Shown here piece by piece: positions 1 through 6,009 of a stretch of 7,705 nucleotides of DNA. Every line of letters starts with the position of its first letter. Within the stretch, counting starts at the first letter, position 1. Location: contig CAZYWA010000397.1 of assembly GCA_964650975.1 (NCBI GenBank), positions 1 through 7,705 of the forward strand, given 5' to 3'. The notes beneath the pieces were generated by a model. That model ran no database searches and was not told where the DNA came from. It saw only the letters and a program-made list of their open reading frames with translations. Made by a program: the position numbers and the translations under genes. Origin of the DNA: CAZYWA01 sp964650975 [NCBI: uncultured bacterium]. GTDB lineage: Bacteria; JADJOY01.

Positions 1-1
1 G

Positions 2-529
2 GCGACGGCGACGCCGACCACCACCGCGCCCGAGGCCATTGCAACCAGCGGTACACCCTCCAGCACGCCCACGCTCCCGGCGAGCGCAGCGAATCCTCCC
101 GCGGCCGCGACCAGCACCGCGAACGCAGTGAGCGCCGTGACTGGGCCGGCAACGTAGTCGCCCGCCTCCAAGGCCCTCGTTGGCTCAGGCCCGGACCGGA
201 GCGTTCGCTCCGGCTCGCCCGCGCCGCGAACGGCCGCGCGCGATGCCGACTCCACCGACTCGCGCGCCGCCAGCTCCGACCCTTCGCCGAACGACGCCGA
301 TTCCGACGCGGACGACGAAGGCCATGCCGCGCCGCGCCGGCGCGAGCCAGCCGCCAGCTCCAGCGCAGTCGAGCACCACGCCGGCAACGTCGCGGAGACC
401 GAGCGCGACCTCTCGCCTCACCCGCACGGCGCGCCCGCCACGGCGACCCCGTCGACCGCGCACGCGGGAAGCGCGCCGCCGCCGGAGCACGATGCCGGCC
501 TGGCCGCCCCGATACCGACCCGGCTCCAC
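2..529 (+). pseudogene. fliK: 5' part of fliK: low-complexity linker interrupted by an in-frame TAG
   Basis: In the same frame as the FliK C-terminal domain at 530-901, this stretch reads as an Ala/Thr/Ser/Pro-rich segment (2-154), a TAG stop at 155-157, then an Ala/Ser/Asp/Pro-rich acidic linker (158-529). Third codon positions are mostly G or C on both sides of the stop, as in coding DNA here. Low-complexity linkers of this kind are usual in the middle of FliK. No ATG, GTG or TTG lies in frame between 158 and 530, so the downstream part has no normal start before 530. I infer a single fliK gene broken by a nonsense change or sequencing error (CAG to TAG would suffice). Alternatively a separate upstream gene ends at 157. 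The N-terminal export region lies outside the window. Confidence 0.5.
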
Positions 530-901
530 ATGACCCTGGAATCACCCGAGGGCGGGAAGGTCTCGATCCGCCTCGACGTGCACGGCGAGTCGGTCCACGC
601 GCAGATCGTCGCCCCCGACGAGAGCGCGCGCGCCTCGTTATCGGCCGGACACGACGACCTGCGCGAGCACCTCCGCCAGCAAAGCCTGGCCCTGGCTCAG
701 CTCGACGTGAGCACCGGCGGCAGCTCGGGAAGCGGCAGCGATCAGCGGCACGCCCGGTGGCTCTCGGTTTTCGACGATGCGCCGCGCTCCGGGACGCCGG
801 CCGCGCACACACCTCCGCCGACGGCACGGCTTGTGCTCTCGAACGACTCGAACGAGGGCGACGGCGCCGGCCAGGTGACCAGTCTCGACGTGCGCGCCTG
901 A
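530..901 (+). CDS. fliK: Flagellar hook-length control protein FliK, C-terminal domain
   Basis: FliK measures hook length during export and switches the flagellar type III apparatus from hook to filament substrates through its C-terminal domain. The first 65 or so residues fit the Flg_hook domain: alternating hydrophobic strands around ESPEGGKVSIRL, then VHAQIVAPDESAR, then a helix DDLREHLRQQSLALAQLDV. This matches the family pattern of a P..GG.v.v.l strand, a second strand, and an LR..L....l.L..v helix. The domain really begins a few codons upstream (PTRLH), so the ATG at 530, which has no Shine-Dalgarno, is probably only the first formal start after the interruption at 155-157. The last ~55 residues are a Gly/Ser/Pro/Asp-rich tail. 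It lies 28 nt before flgD, a common fliK-flgD-flgE order. Family fairly sure; true start unsure. Confidence 0.72.
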   Translation: MTLESPEGGKVSIRLDVHGESVHAQIVAPDESARASLSAGHDDLREHLRQQSLALAQLDVSTGGSSGSGSDQRHARWLSVFDDAPRSGTPAAHTPPPTARLVLSNDSNEGDGAGQVTSLDVRA

Positions 902-929
902 GCTCTCACCAGGGATATCGGAGAAAATC

Positions 930-1637
930 GTGGGAACTTCAGCGATCTCGGGCTCGAGTGCGCCGCAAGTGACGACCCAGGCGGGCGGCACGACCGGCAC
1001 CGGGTCTTCGCCGCAGCTCGCCGGCACGGACTTCCTTTCCCTGCTGGTGACACAGCTTGCCTACCAGGACCCGCTGTCGCCGATGGACAACTCACAGTTC
1101 ACCCAGCAGCTGGTGTCGATGGCCTCGCTCGAGCAGCTCACCACGATCGCGCAGAACAGCACCACCCCGGCGGGCGGATCGGGATCGACCGGCTCGAGCA
1201 ACTCGCTGCTCGACGCTAGCCGTCTGGTCGGCATGGACGCGTCGGTGCCGGTAACCGGCGTCACCGTGACTGGTGGCAAGGCCGGCTCGGTGAACCTGAA
1301 CCTGAGCTCCGCCGCTGCGAGCGTGACCGTCGACCTGTTGCGCGCCGACGGCAGCGTCGCCCGCTCGGTCAAGCTCGGCCCCACGAATGCCGGCGACAAC
1401 AACGTGGCGCTCGACAGTGCCACCAGCGCCTCGATCGCCGACGGCAGCTACGCGCTGCGCATCACCGCCACCGACTCGTCCGGCGATCCGGTGAACGCCA
1501 GCGCCTCGATGCACGGCACCGTCACCGCCGTCACCCAGAACAACGGCCAAATCTACGTGGACGTCAACGGCAGCCAGGTGCTCCTCGACGACGTCACGAA
1601 AATCTCCAGCACCGCCCCGGCGGCCGCGGCCGGCTGA
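930..1637 (+). CDS. flgD: Flagellar hook assembly (cap) protein FlgD
   Basis: FlgD sits at the tip of the growing hook and guides polymerisation of FlgE; it is exported by the flagellar type III system. The 235-residue protein has the usual Ser/Gly/Thr-rich N-terminus (1-33), then the family signature at about 35-70, FLSLLVTQLAYQDPLSPMDN followed by SQFTQQL and MASLEQL. A Gly/Ser linker (80-91) leads to a Tudor/fibronectin-like hook-capping region: VGMDASVPV near 100, repeated beta strands to 190, and a closing GTVTAV...GQIYVDVNGSQVLLDDVTKI strand set at 196-225. The start is a GTG, chosen because GGAGA at 920-924 sits 5 nt upstream and the N-terminal length is normal. It is followed 38 nt later by flgE, consistent with one operon. 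Confidence 0.95.
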   Translation: MGTSAISGSSAPQVTTQAGGTTGTGSSPQLAGTDFLSLLVTQLAYQDPLSPMDNSQFTQQLVSMASLEQLTTIAQNSTTPAGGSGSTGSSNSLLDASRLVGMDASVPVTGVTVTGGKAGSVNLNLSSAAASVTVDLLRADGSVARSVKLGPTNAGDNNVALDSATSASIADGSYALRITATDSSGDPVNASASMHGTVTAVTQNNGQIYVDVNGSQVLLDDVTKISSTAPAAAAG

Positions 1638-1660
1638 CGCCGCGCCCGCGCATCACGTCC

Positions 1661-1667
1661 AAGGAGG
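1661..1667 (+). promoter_or_regulatory. Strong Shine-Dalgarno of flgE
   Basis: AAGGAGG lies 8 nt before the ATG at 1676. It is the strongest ribosome-binding site in the window, which suits the most highly needed structural protein (the hook subunit). Confidence 0.85.
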
Positions 1668-1675
1668 GACGACCC

Positions 1676-2980
1676 ATGGCATACAACGCGCTCTACACCG
1701 GCATCTCGGGCCTCCGCACCTTCGGGGAGGCACTCGGAGTCATCGGCGACAACATCGCGAACATGAGCACCGCCGGATTCAAGGCGGGTCAGGCGCAGTT
1801 CGGCACCCTGCTCGGCCAGCAGATCGGCACCACGGGCTCGGAGTCGAGCACCGTCGGCAACGGCACCCAGATGCTCGCCATCGGCACCAACGAGAGCCAG
1901 GGCGCACTGGTGCAGAGCCAGGTCGACACCGACATGGCGATCACCGGCAACGGCTACTTCATGATGACCGATTCGACGGGCCGCACCGTCTACACCCGCG
2001 CCGGCCAGTTCAGCATGGATCAGCAGGGTCAGCTGGTCGACCCGTCCGGCAACGTGGTGCAGGGCTATCAGGCCTCGGGCGGCGTGATCACCTCGACGAT
2101 CGGCCCCTTGGTCCTGAACGGCAGCCTGGGCGCTCCCAAGGCCACCGAGAACGTCCAGATCACCGCGAACCTCGACGGCACCACCACCAACAGCAAGACC
2201 TTCGATCCGAACGATCCTTTCAACACCTCCGACTACGCGACCGCCGTCACGGTCAACGACTCGCTCGGATCCTCGCACACGGTGCAGCTCTTCTTCGTGA
2301 AGACCGCGAACCCTGGCGAATGGCAGGTGCACGCGATGGTTCCCAGCTCCGAGATCACCGGCGGCGGAAGCGGCCAGTACACCGAGATCTCGGGCGGCAC
2401 CGACACCATCAAGTTCGACGGTAACGGGGCTCTCGACACCGAGCCCTCCTTCGCGAAGGGTGGCACGCCGCTGGCGGTCAACTGGGCGAACGGAGCGAAC
2501 GCCTCCTCGATCAGCATCGACTTCGGCAGCTCGATCACCGGCGACAGCGGCACGGGCCTGGGCGGCACCACCGGCTACTCCACCGCCAACACGCTGCTCA
2601 AGGTCAGCCAGGACGGCTCGGCCGTGGGCGCGCCGGTCGGATTCACCGTCGCGGCGGACGGCACCATCACCGGCCAGCTCTCGAACGGCGGCACGGTGGC
2701 GATGGGACGGTTGGCGCTCGCCGGCTTCGCCAACCCGGCTGGGCTCGAGCGCGTCGGCTCCAACGCCTACGTCGAGACCGCCACCTCCGGCTCGGCGCTG
2801 GTCGGCCAGGGCGGCACCGCCGGGCTCGGCACGGTCAGCAACTTCGCGCTCGAGCAGTCGAACGTCGATCTCGCCACCGAATTCGTGAACATGATCACCA
2901 ACCAGCGCGCCTTCCAGGCCAACTCGCGGGTGATCTCCACCAACTCGGACTTGATGAACCAGCTGGTGCAGATCGTCTGA
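1676..2980 (+). CDS. flgE: Flagellar hook protein FlgE
   Basis: FlgE is the subunit of the flagellar hook, the universal joint between rod and filament. The 434-residue protein is complete. It has the N-terminal rod/hook helix (residues 3-40: ALYTGISGLRTFGEAL, then DNIANMSTAGFKA), the FlgE/F/G core motifs ITGNGYFMM at 89-97 and YTRAGQF at 106-112, the VVQGYQ segment at 127-132, and central variable beta domains rich in Gly/Ser/Thr. The C-terminal helix at about 390-434 carries LEQSNVDLATEFVNMI and the NQRAFQANSRVI motif, ending in LMNQLVQIV. Terminal helices of this kind pack into the D0 domain. Length is within the usual FlgE range. FlgF and FlgG share parts of the pattern, but the length, the variable middle and the position after flgD favour FlgE. 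Confidence 0.96.
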   Translation: MAYNALYTGISGLRTFGEALGVIGDNIANMSTAGFKAGQAQFGTLLGQQIGTTGSESSTVGNGTQMLAIGTNESQGALVQSQVDTDMAITGNGYFMMTDSTGRTVYTRAGQFSMDQQGQLVDPSGNVVQGYQASGGVITSTIGPLVLNGSLGAPKATENVQITANLDGTTTNSKTFDPNDPFNTSDYATAVTVNDSLGSSHTVQLFFVKTANPGEWQVHAMVPSSEITGGGSGQYTEISGGTDTIKFDGNGALDTEPSFAKGGTPLAVNWANGANASSISIDFGSSITGDSGTGLGGTTGYSTANTLLKVSQDGSAVGAPVGFTVAADGTITGQLSNGGTVAMGRLALAGFANPAGLERVGSNAYVETATSGSALVGQGGTAGLGTVSNFALEQSNVDLATEFVNMITNQRAFQANSRVISTNSDLMNQLVQIV

Positions 2981-3007
2981 TCGCGTGATCGTCTGACCGT
3001 CCCGTTG

Positions 3008-3039
3008 GATGGCGGCGGCGCGGATGTGCCGCCGCCATC
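3008..3039 (+). terminator. Hairpin after flgE, likely terminator
   Basis: A perfect 12-bp inverted repeat, GATGGCGGCGGC (3008-3019) and GCCGCCGCCATC (3028-3039), can extend inward by a G-U and a C-G pair, leaving a 4-nt loop. It starts 27 nt after the flgE stop. No T-run follows, so it is not a classical intrinsic terminator. In high-GC genomes such hairpins often end or stabilise transcripts. It marks the end of the hook genes. Confidence 0.6.
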
Positions 3040-3072
3040 GATCCCGCTCGTGGGCCGGCGGCCGACCGAGGT

Positions 3073-3552
3073 ATGCTCGGGCCCATTCGCCCCATGGCCG
3101 CCGCTCCGCGGCGCGCCGACCCGACCGCGGACGGCACCTCGATGCCCACGCCCGTTCCTCGCACGGCTCGATTGCGGGTGCTGGTCGTCGAGGACGATGC
3201 ACTCCAGGCGCGGCTCTTGTGTCGGGTGCTGGAGCGGCTCGGCTACGAGCCCGTGGGCCCGGCCGGCTCGCTCGAGGACGCGCTTTCCTACGCGCATGTG
3301 GCGCCGCTCGACCTGGGCATTCTCGATCTCAACCTCCGCGACCGCTCGAGCCTGCCGGTCGCCGAGGCTCTGCGAGACCGGCAGGTGCCGTTCCTGTTCC
3401 TCACCGGCTACGGCAGCGGCGAGGTGCCGGTGGGTCTCGGCAAGATTCCCCGGCTCGGCAAGCCGGTCGAACCGGCGCGGCTGGCCTCGGCGCTGACGCT
3501 CCTGTGCCGAGCTCGCGACGCGAGCGCGGACCCGACTCCGTCGTCGCGCTGA
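3073..3552 (+). CDS. Single-domain response regulator (CheY-like, intact site)
   Basis: A stand-alone receiver domain with no output domain. Numbering from the ATG at 3073, residues 33-145 form the receiver. The acidic pocket is E40/D41 in RVLVVEDD, the phospho-acceptor is D85 in LGILDLNL, the switch Thr is T111 in FLTGYG, and the conserved Lys is K130 in LGKPVEP. The stretch between T111 and K130 is shorter than in CheY, as in the branch of single-domain regulators with an FLTGYG...KP signature; such proteins often act as phosphate sinks or inhibitors in other bacteria. In-frame ATGs at 3094 and 3142 are alternative starts; 3142 would put the domain almost at the N-terminus, and none has a good Shine-Dalgarno. 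The next gene starts 25 nt downstream, so the two are probably co-transcribed. The partner kinase is not in view. Confidence 0.87.
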   Translation: MLGPIRPMAAAPRRADPTADGTSMPTPVPRTARLRVLVVEDDALQARLLCRVLERLGYEPVGPAGSLEDALSYAHVAPLDLGILDLNLRDRSSLPVAEALRDRQVPFLFLTGYGSGEVPVGLGKIPRLGKPVEPARLASALTLLCRARDASADPTPSSR

Positions 3553-3577
3553 TCCAGCGCGAGCCCGCTCTCGACCC

Positions 3578-4969
3578 ATGAGCCACCCGCGAGTCCTGGT
3601 CGTCGACGACGACGATTCGACCCGTGCCAGCATCCGGGATTTCCTGGATGCCAAGGGCTTCGCGACCGACGGCGCCGACGGCTGCGAGAGCGCGCTGGCG
3701 GCGCTGCGAGCCGCCAGCTACGACGCCATCACGCTGGACTACGCGCTGCCCGACGGAGATGCGATCGGGCTCCTGCCGCGCATCAAGGGCGTCGATCCCG
3801 ACGTACCGGTGGTCATCCTCACCGGCCAGGGCACCATCGAGCTCGCGGTGCAGGCCATCAAGGAGGGAGCCGAGAACTTCCTCACCAAGCCGGTGAGCCT
3901 CGGCACCTTGACGGTGGTGCTGGAGCGGCTCTTCGCGCAGCAGCGCTCGCGGCTCAAGAGCCGCGCCCAGGAGGCGTGCACGGAGCGCGCGAGCCTGGAT
4001 CCGTTCGTCGGCTCGAGCGCCGCGATCCGGACGCTCGCCGATCAGGCGCGGCGGGTGGCGGCGGCCGGCCGCCCGGTGCTCATCCACGGCGAGACCGGCA
4101 CCGGGAAGGGGGTGCTCGCGCGCTGGCTTCACCGCCACGGCCCGCGCGCCGAGGAAGCGTTCGTGGACCTCAACTGCGCCGGGCTGGCGCGCGACTTCCT
4201 CGAGACCGAGCTCTTCGGACACGAGAAAGGTGCTTTCACCGGCGCCGCGAGCCTCAAGGTGGGGCTGCTCGAGCTGGCCCATCGCGGCACCGTGTTCCTG
4301 GACGAGATCGGCGACATGGACCTCGCCGTGCAGCCCAAGGTGCTCAAGGTCCTCGAGGAAAAGACCTTCCGCCGCATGGGCGGAGTGCGCGACCGCGAGA
4401 TCGACGTGGCCCTGGTTTCCGCCAGCCACCACGATCTGGAGCGACGCTCGCGGGAGCAGCTCTTCCGCGCCGACCTCTACTACCGGCTGAGCGCCATCCC
4501 CCTTCACGTCCCGGCGTTACGCGATCGGCGCGAGGATCTGCAAACACTGTCGCAAGTGATCCTCGGCAGCCTGGCCGCCGAGCTGGGGCGCCGCCCCGTC
4601 GAGCTCGAGCCGAGCGCGGTGGCGGCGCTGGCCGCTTACCCGTGGCCCGGCAACATCCGTGAGCTCAGGAACGTCCTCGAGCGCGCGGCCCTGCTCTCCG
4701 ATCGAGACTCGCTTGGCGCGGGCGATCTGCGCCTTGCGTCCGGCGGCGCGGGCGACACGCCTGCTCCTCCTGGCACTCCTCCTGGCGCCGTGGCGGTCGA
4801 TCCGCCCTCGACGGAGAAGCTCACGCTCGAGCAGGTGGAGAAACGCCACATCGAGCAGGTGCTGCGCCAGGCCCGTGGGCGCGTCGAGCAGGCCGCGAAA
4901 GACCTCGGCATTCCGCGCAGCACGCTCTACGCGCGCATCAAGAAACTCGGCATCGCGACGGACGATTAG
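3578..4969 (+). CDS. NtrC-family sigma-54-dependent response regulator
   Basis: A transcription activator that uses ATP hydrolysis to open sigma-54 RNA polymerase promoters once its receiver is phosphorylated. The 463 residues carry three domains. The receiver (4-118) has D10/D11, phospho-acceptor D54 in ITLDYALP, T82 and K104. The AAA+ domain (about 142-375) has Walker A GETGTGKG at 171-178, an intact GAFTGA sigma-54 contact loop at 218-223, Walker B FLDEIGD at 240-246 with D242/E243, arginines in FRADLYYRL (296-304), and sensor II WPGNIRELRN at 356-365. A Pro/Gly linker (389-413) leads to a Fis-type helix-turn-helix (about 416-459, VEQAAKDLGIPRSTLYARIK). All key residues are present. Its position behind hook genes suggests a flagellar regulator such as FlrC/FleR/FlgR, but the sequence alone does not prove this. 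No partner kinase is adjacent. Confidence 0.95.
   Translation: MSHPRVLVVDDDDSTRASIRDFLDAKGFATDGADGCESALAALRAASYDAITLDYALPDGDAIGLLPRIKGVDPDVPVVILTGQGTIELAVQAIKEGAENFLTKPVSLGTLTVVLERLFAQQRSRLKSRAQEACTERASLDPFVGSSAAIRTLADQARRVAAAGRPVLIHGETGTGKGVLARWLHRHGPRAEEAFVDLNCAGLARDFLETELFGHEKGAFTGAASLKVGLLELAHRGTVFLDEIGDMDLAVQPKVLKVLEEKTFRRMGGVRDREIDVALVSASHHDLERRSREQLFRADLYYRLSAIPLHVPALRDRREDLQTLSQVILGSLAAELGRRPVELEPSAVAALAAYPWPGNIRELRNVLERAALLSDRDSLGAGDLRLASGGAGDTPAPPGTPPGAVAVDPPSTEKLTLEQVEKRHIEQVLRQARGRVEQAAKDLGIPRSTLYARIKKLGIATDD
4764..4787 (+). repeat. Tandem 12-bp duplication in the activator linker
   Basis: Two copies of CTCCTCCTGGCR (4764-4775 and 4776-4787, 11 of 12 bases identical) lie back to back and encode the PAPPGTPPG part of the flexible linker between the AAA+ and DNA-binding domains. 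The unit is a multiple of three, so the frame is kept. Linker length could vary between strains. Confidence 0.7.
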
Positions 4970-4973
4970 TTTT

Positions 4974-4996
4974 CGGGGGGCTTTTCAAGCCCCCCG
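4974..4996 (+). terminator. Hairpin after the sigma-54 activator, likely terminator
   Basis: A perfect 10-bp stem (4974-4983 with 4987-4996; CGGGGGGCTT / AAGCCCCCCG) with a TTC loop starts 5 nt after the stop codon at 4967-4969. Four Ts precede it, but no T-run follows on either strand, so factor-assisted or pause-type termination is the more cautious reading. Confidence 0.65.
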
Positions 4997-5019
4997 CCCC
5001 CGAGGCGGCTCACTTTGCT

Positions 5020-5045
5020 CGCCGGGCGCCACTCGGCGCCTGGCG
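5020..5045. repeat. Inverted repeat, 11-bp stem with ACTC loop
   Basis: 5020-5030 pairs with 5035-5045 (one G-T pair, the rest Watson-Crick), around GGCGCC-ACTC-GGCGCC. GCTCGC at 5017-5022 can also pair with GCGAGC at 5055-5060, and GCGGA-GA-TCCGC (5043-5054) is a further short palindrome. A branched structure is therefore possible for the whole of 5017-5060. Confidence 0.6.
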
Positions 5046-5059
5046 GAGATCCGCGCGAG

Positions 5060-5104
5060 CAGTCGGTTCGGGGTGACGGCGACTGGAGAATCCCGAACCG
5101 ACTG
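5060..5104. repeat. Perfect 13-bp inverted repeat
   Basis: CAGTCGGTTCGGG (5060-5072) is matched exactly by CCCGAACCGACTG (5092-5104), with a 19-nt spacer that can add a G-U and a T-A pair. A perfect 13-bp match is well beyond casual expectation at this spacing. It could be a REP-like element, a second terminator for the upstream gene, or a regulator site. Confidence 0.75.
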
Positions 5105-5134
5105 ACAAGGGAACTCCTCACTCGCTCTGAGCCG

Positions 5135-5155
5135 CACCGACTTCTCACCGACTTC
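5135..5155. repeat. Tandem direct repeat CACCGACTTC, 11-bp period
   Basis: CACCGACTTC occurs at 5135-5144 and again at 5146-5155, one helical turn apart, about 170 nt before the receiver gene. Side-by-side repeats at this period are typical of response-regulator or activator sites, but two copies could also be chance. Confidence 0.35.
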
Positions 5156-5311
5156 GGCTTCGCGCGAACGGGCTCCGCGCGTGACGTCGAGGTCGCGCTG
5201 GCACCAACTCGTAACGCGTCGATCCTACGCGTGATTCGCTCGGGAGCGGCACGCACGGTGCATCGCCACCCGCTCGTGACGACGAACACCTCCCGCCCCA
5301 ATCCTCTGTTC

Positions 5312-5316
5312 AAGGA
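5312..5316 (+). promoter_or_regulatory. Shine-Dalgarno fixing the start at 5324
   Basis: AAGGA lies 7 nt before the ATG at 5324. It supports this start over the much earlier in-frame ATG/GTG/TTG codons of the same open frame, which reach into the hairpin region. Confidence 0.75.
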
Positions 5317-5323
5317 CCACGCT

Positions 5324-5698
5324 ATGAGGCTCCCGATTCTGGTCGTGGAAGACGACGCCGAGACCCGGCGCTCGCTCGCCGACTACCTGTCCGCCCACCG
5401 CCACGTGACCGAGTGCTGTGCCACCCTCGACGAGGCCCTGGCGAAGCTCGCGGCGACGCCCTATGCGTGCGTAATCACGAATCTCGCGCTGACGGCGCGG
5501 GAATCGCGCGAAGGTCTCGAGATCGTGCGGCGAGCCCGCGCGATGCTGCCATCGGTGCACCTGATCCTGATCACCGCCAGTGCCGATCCGGAGGTCTCCC
5601 AGATAGCGGCCAAGGCGGGGGCCGACGTGGTGCTTCGCAAGCCGTTCGCGCTCAAGCGGCTCAACCCGTGGCTCCCGCGCGAGCTTCCCGAAACCTGA
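5324..5698 (+). CDS. Stand-alone receiver domain with Asp-to-Asn at the phosphorylation site
   Basis: A 124-residue single receiver domain. E9/D10 in ILVVEDD, T84 in ILITAS and K106 in VLRKPF are all present at normal spacing, as are the helix DEALAKL (36-42) and the strand before T84. The residue at the phospho-acceptor position is N53 (VITNLAL; codon AAT, one base from GAT), so phosphotransfer to this site should not occur. Such atypical receivers can act through protein-protein contacts or bind other ligands. The start at 5324 has a good Shine-Dalgarno and puts the first strand at residue 4, as in CheY. The gene stands alone, with 354 nt before it and 311 nt after. Its partner is unknown; the PilZ protein downstream is a candidate only by position. 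Confidence 0.88.
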   Translation: MRLPILVVEDDAETRRSLADYLSAHRHVTECCATLDEALAKLAATPYACVITNLALTARESREGLEIVRRARAMLPSVHLILITASADPEVSQIAAKAGADVVLRKPFALKRLNPWLPRELPET

Positions 5699-5898
5699 AC
5701 CGAGGGTCGGGCAGACCGGGAACTGGCGTCCCAATCCTGGAATCTGACCCGGCCGAAGTCGCCCACCCGGAGCGACCAGTCGGGCCGGTCTGGTGGTGCC
5801 GGTCGCCGCGACCGGGTACGGTGACTCCTGCAGCCCGACCGCCGTACCGTGTTTCACGGCACCGACTCCCAAAATCATTGAGCTTTTGAGGGGATCCG

Positions 5899-5978
5899 CC
5901 GGACTCGGCCGGGTCCGGCTGCGCGCGCGTTCCGTCCGGAGTCCGGTGCATCGGGAACGGCGCGGTTCCTGCTATGCA
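5899..5978 (+). promoter_or_regulatory. Possible structured 5' leader of the PilZ gene
   Basis: CCGGACTC (5899-5906) pairs with GAGTCCGG (5939-5946), enclosing GCCGG/CCGGC (5908-5912, 5915-5919). Directly after, TGCAT (5947-5951) pairs with ATGCA (5974-5978), enclosing GGAAC/GTTCC (5954-5958, 5965-5969). Two adjacent nested stems end about 30 nt before the start codon. This is compatible with a cis-acting RNA, but GC-rich DNA gives stems easily. Confidence 0.3.
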
Positions 5979-5999
5979 GCCGTGAGCCACTGCGATGAT

Positions 6000-6004
6000 G
6001 AGGA
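6000..6004 (+). promoter_or_regulatory. Shine-Dalgarno fixing the start at 6010
   Basis: GAGGA ends 5 nt before the ATG at 6010. In-frame ATGs at 5995 and 5998 overlap or precede this site and have only a weak GTGAG upstream, so 6010 is preferred. Confidence 0.7.
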
Positions 6005-6009
6005 AATCC

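Larger units (their letters stand above)
4970..5323 (+). other. Intergenic region, 354 nt, rich in inverted repeats
   Basis: I see no gene here. Frames are open only because the DNA is GC-rich, and codon and amino-acid patterns do not look protein-like. It holds three consecutive hairpins (4974-4996, 5020-5045, 5060-5104), a tandem 10-bp repeat (5135-5155), and two ACGCGT palindromes at 5214-5219 and 5227-5232 that could be an operator. No clear sigma-70, sigma-28 or sigma-54 promoter was found. A promoter for the receiver gene at 5324 most likely lies in its 3' half. Confidence 0.6.
5699..6009 (+). other. Intergenic region and probable leader of the PilZ gene
   Basis: No gene is supported. 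The frames open here are shadows, and the frame of the next gene has a TGA at 5983-5985. The region holds GGTACGG/CCGTACC arms (5815-5821, 5842-5848), a small CCGTG-TTT-CACGG hairpin (5847-5859), a short A/T-rich island (5870-5888), and a stem-rich segment at 5899-5978. I found no recognisable promoter and no match to the conserved core of the class I cyclic-di-GMP riboswitch. Confidence 0.5.

Noticed and set aside
2971-2996. Direct repeat GATCGTCTGA around the flgE stop codon
   Set aside because: Only 10 bp, two copies, and the second TGA is out of frame; most simply a chance or local slippage duplication.
3072-3077. TATGCT as a -10 box before the single-domain regulator
   Set aside because: No acceptable -35 element lies 16-18 nt upstream, and the hexamer overlaps the annotated ATG.
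1553-3202. Long minus-strand open frame opposite flgE
   Set aside because: Its Arg/Ala/Gly-rich product is typical of an antisense shadow of a GC-rich gene; the + strand flgE match is unambiguous.
4415-4435. Unusual sensor I motif (SASHH instead of AATN) in the sigma-54 activator
   Set aside because: His at the Asn position is also found in canonical NtrC proteins, so it is not a defect.
5199-5213. TGGCAC resembling the -24 part of a sigma-54 promoter upstream of the receiver gene
   Set aside because: The -12 element at the required spacing reads CGTA instead of TTGC; the essential GC is missing.
5015-5323. N-terminal extension of the receiver at 5324 to an upstream start
   Set aside because: The extension crosses the hairpin array, has no domain-like features, and the ATG at 5324 has a good Shine-Dalgarno.
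5699-6009. Class I cyclic-di-GMP riboswitch before the PilZ gene
   Set aside because: The conserved core sequences of that class are not visible; only generic stems are seen.
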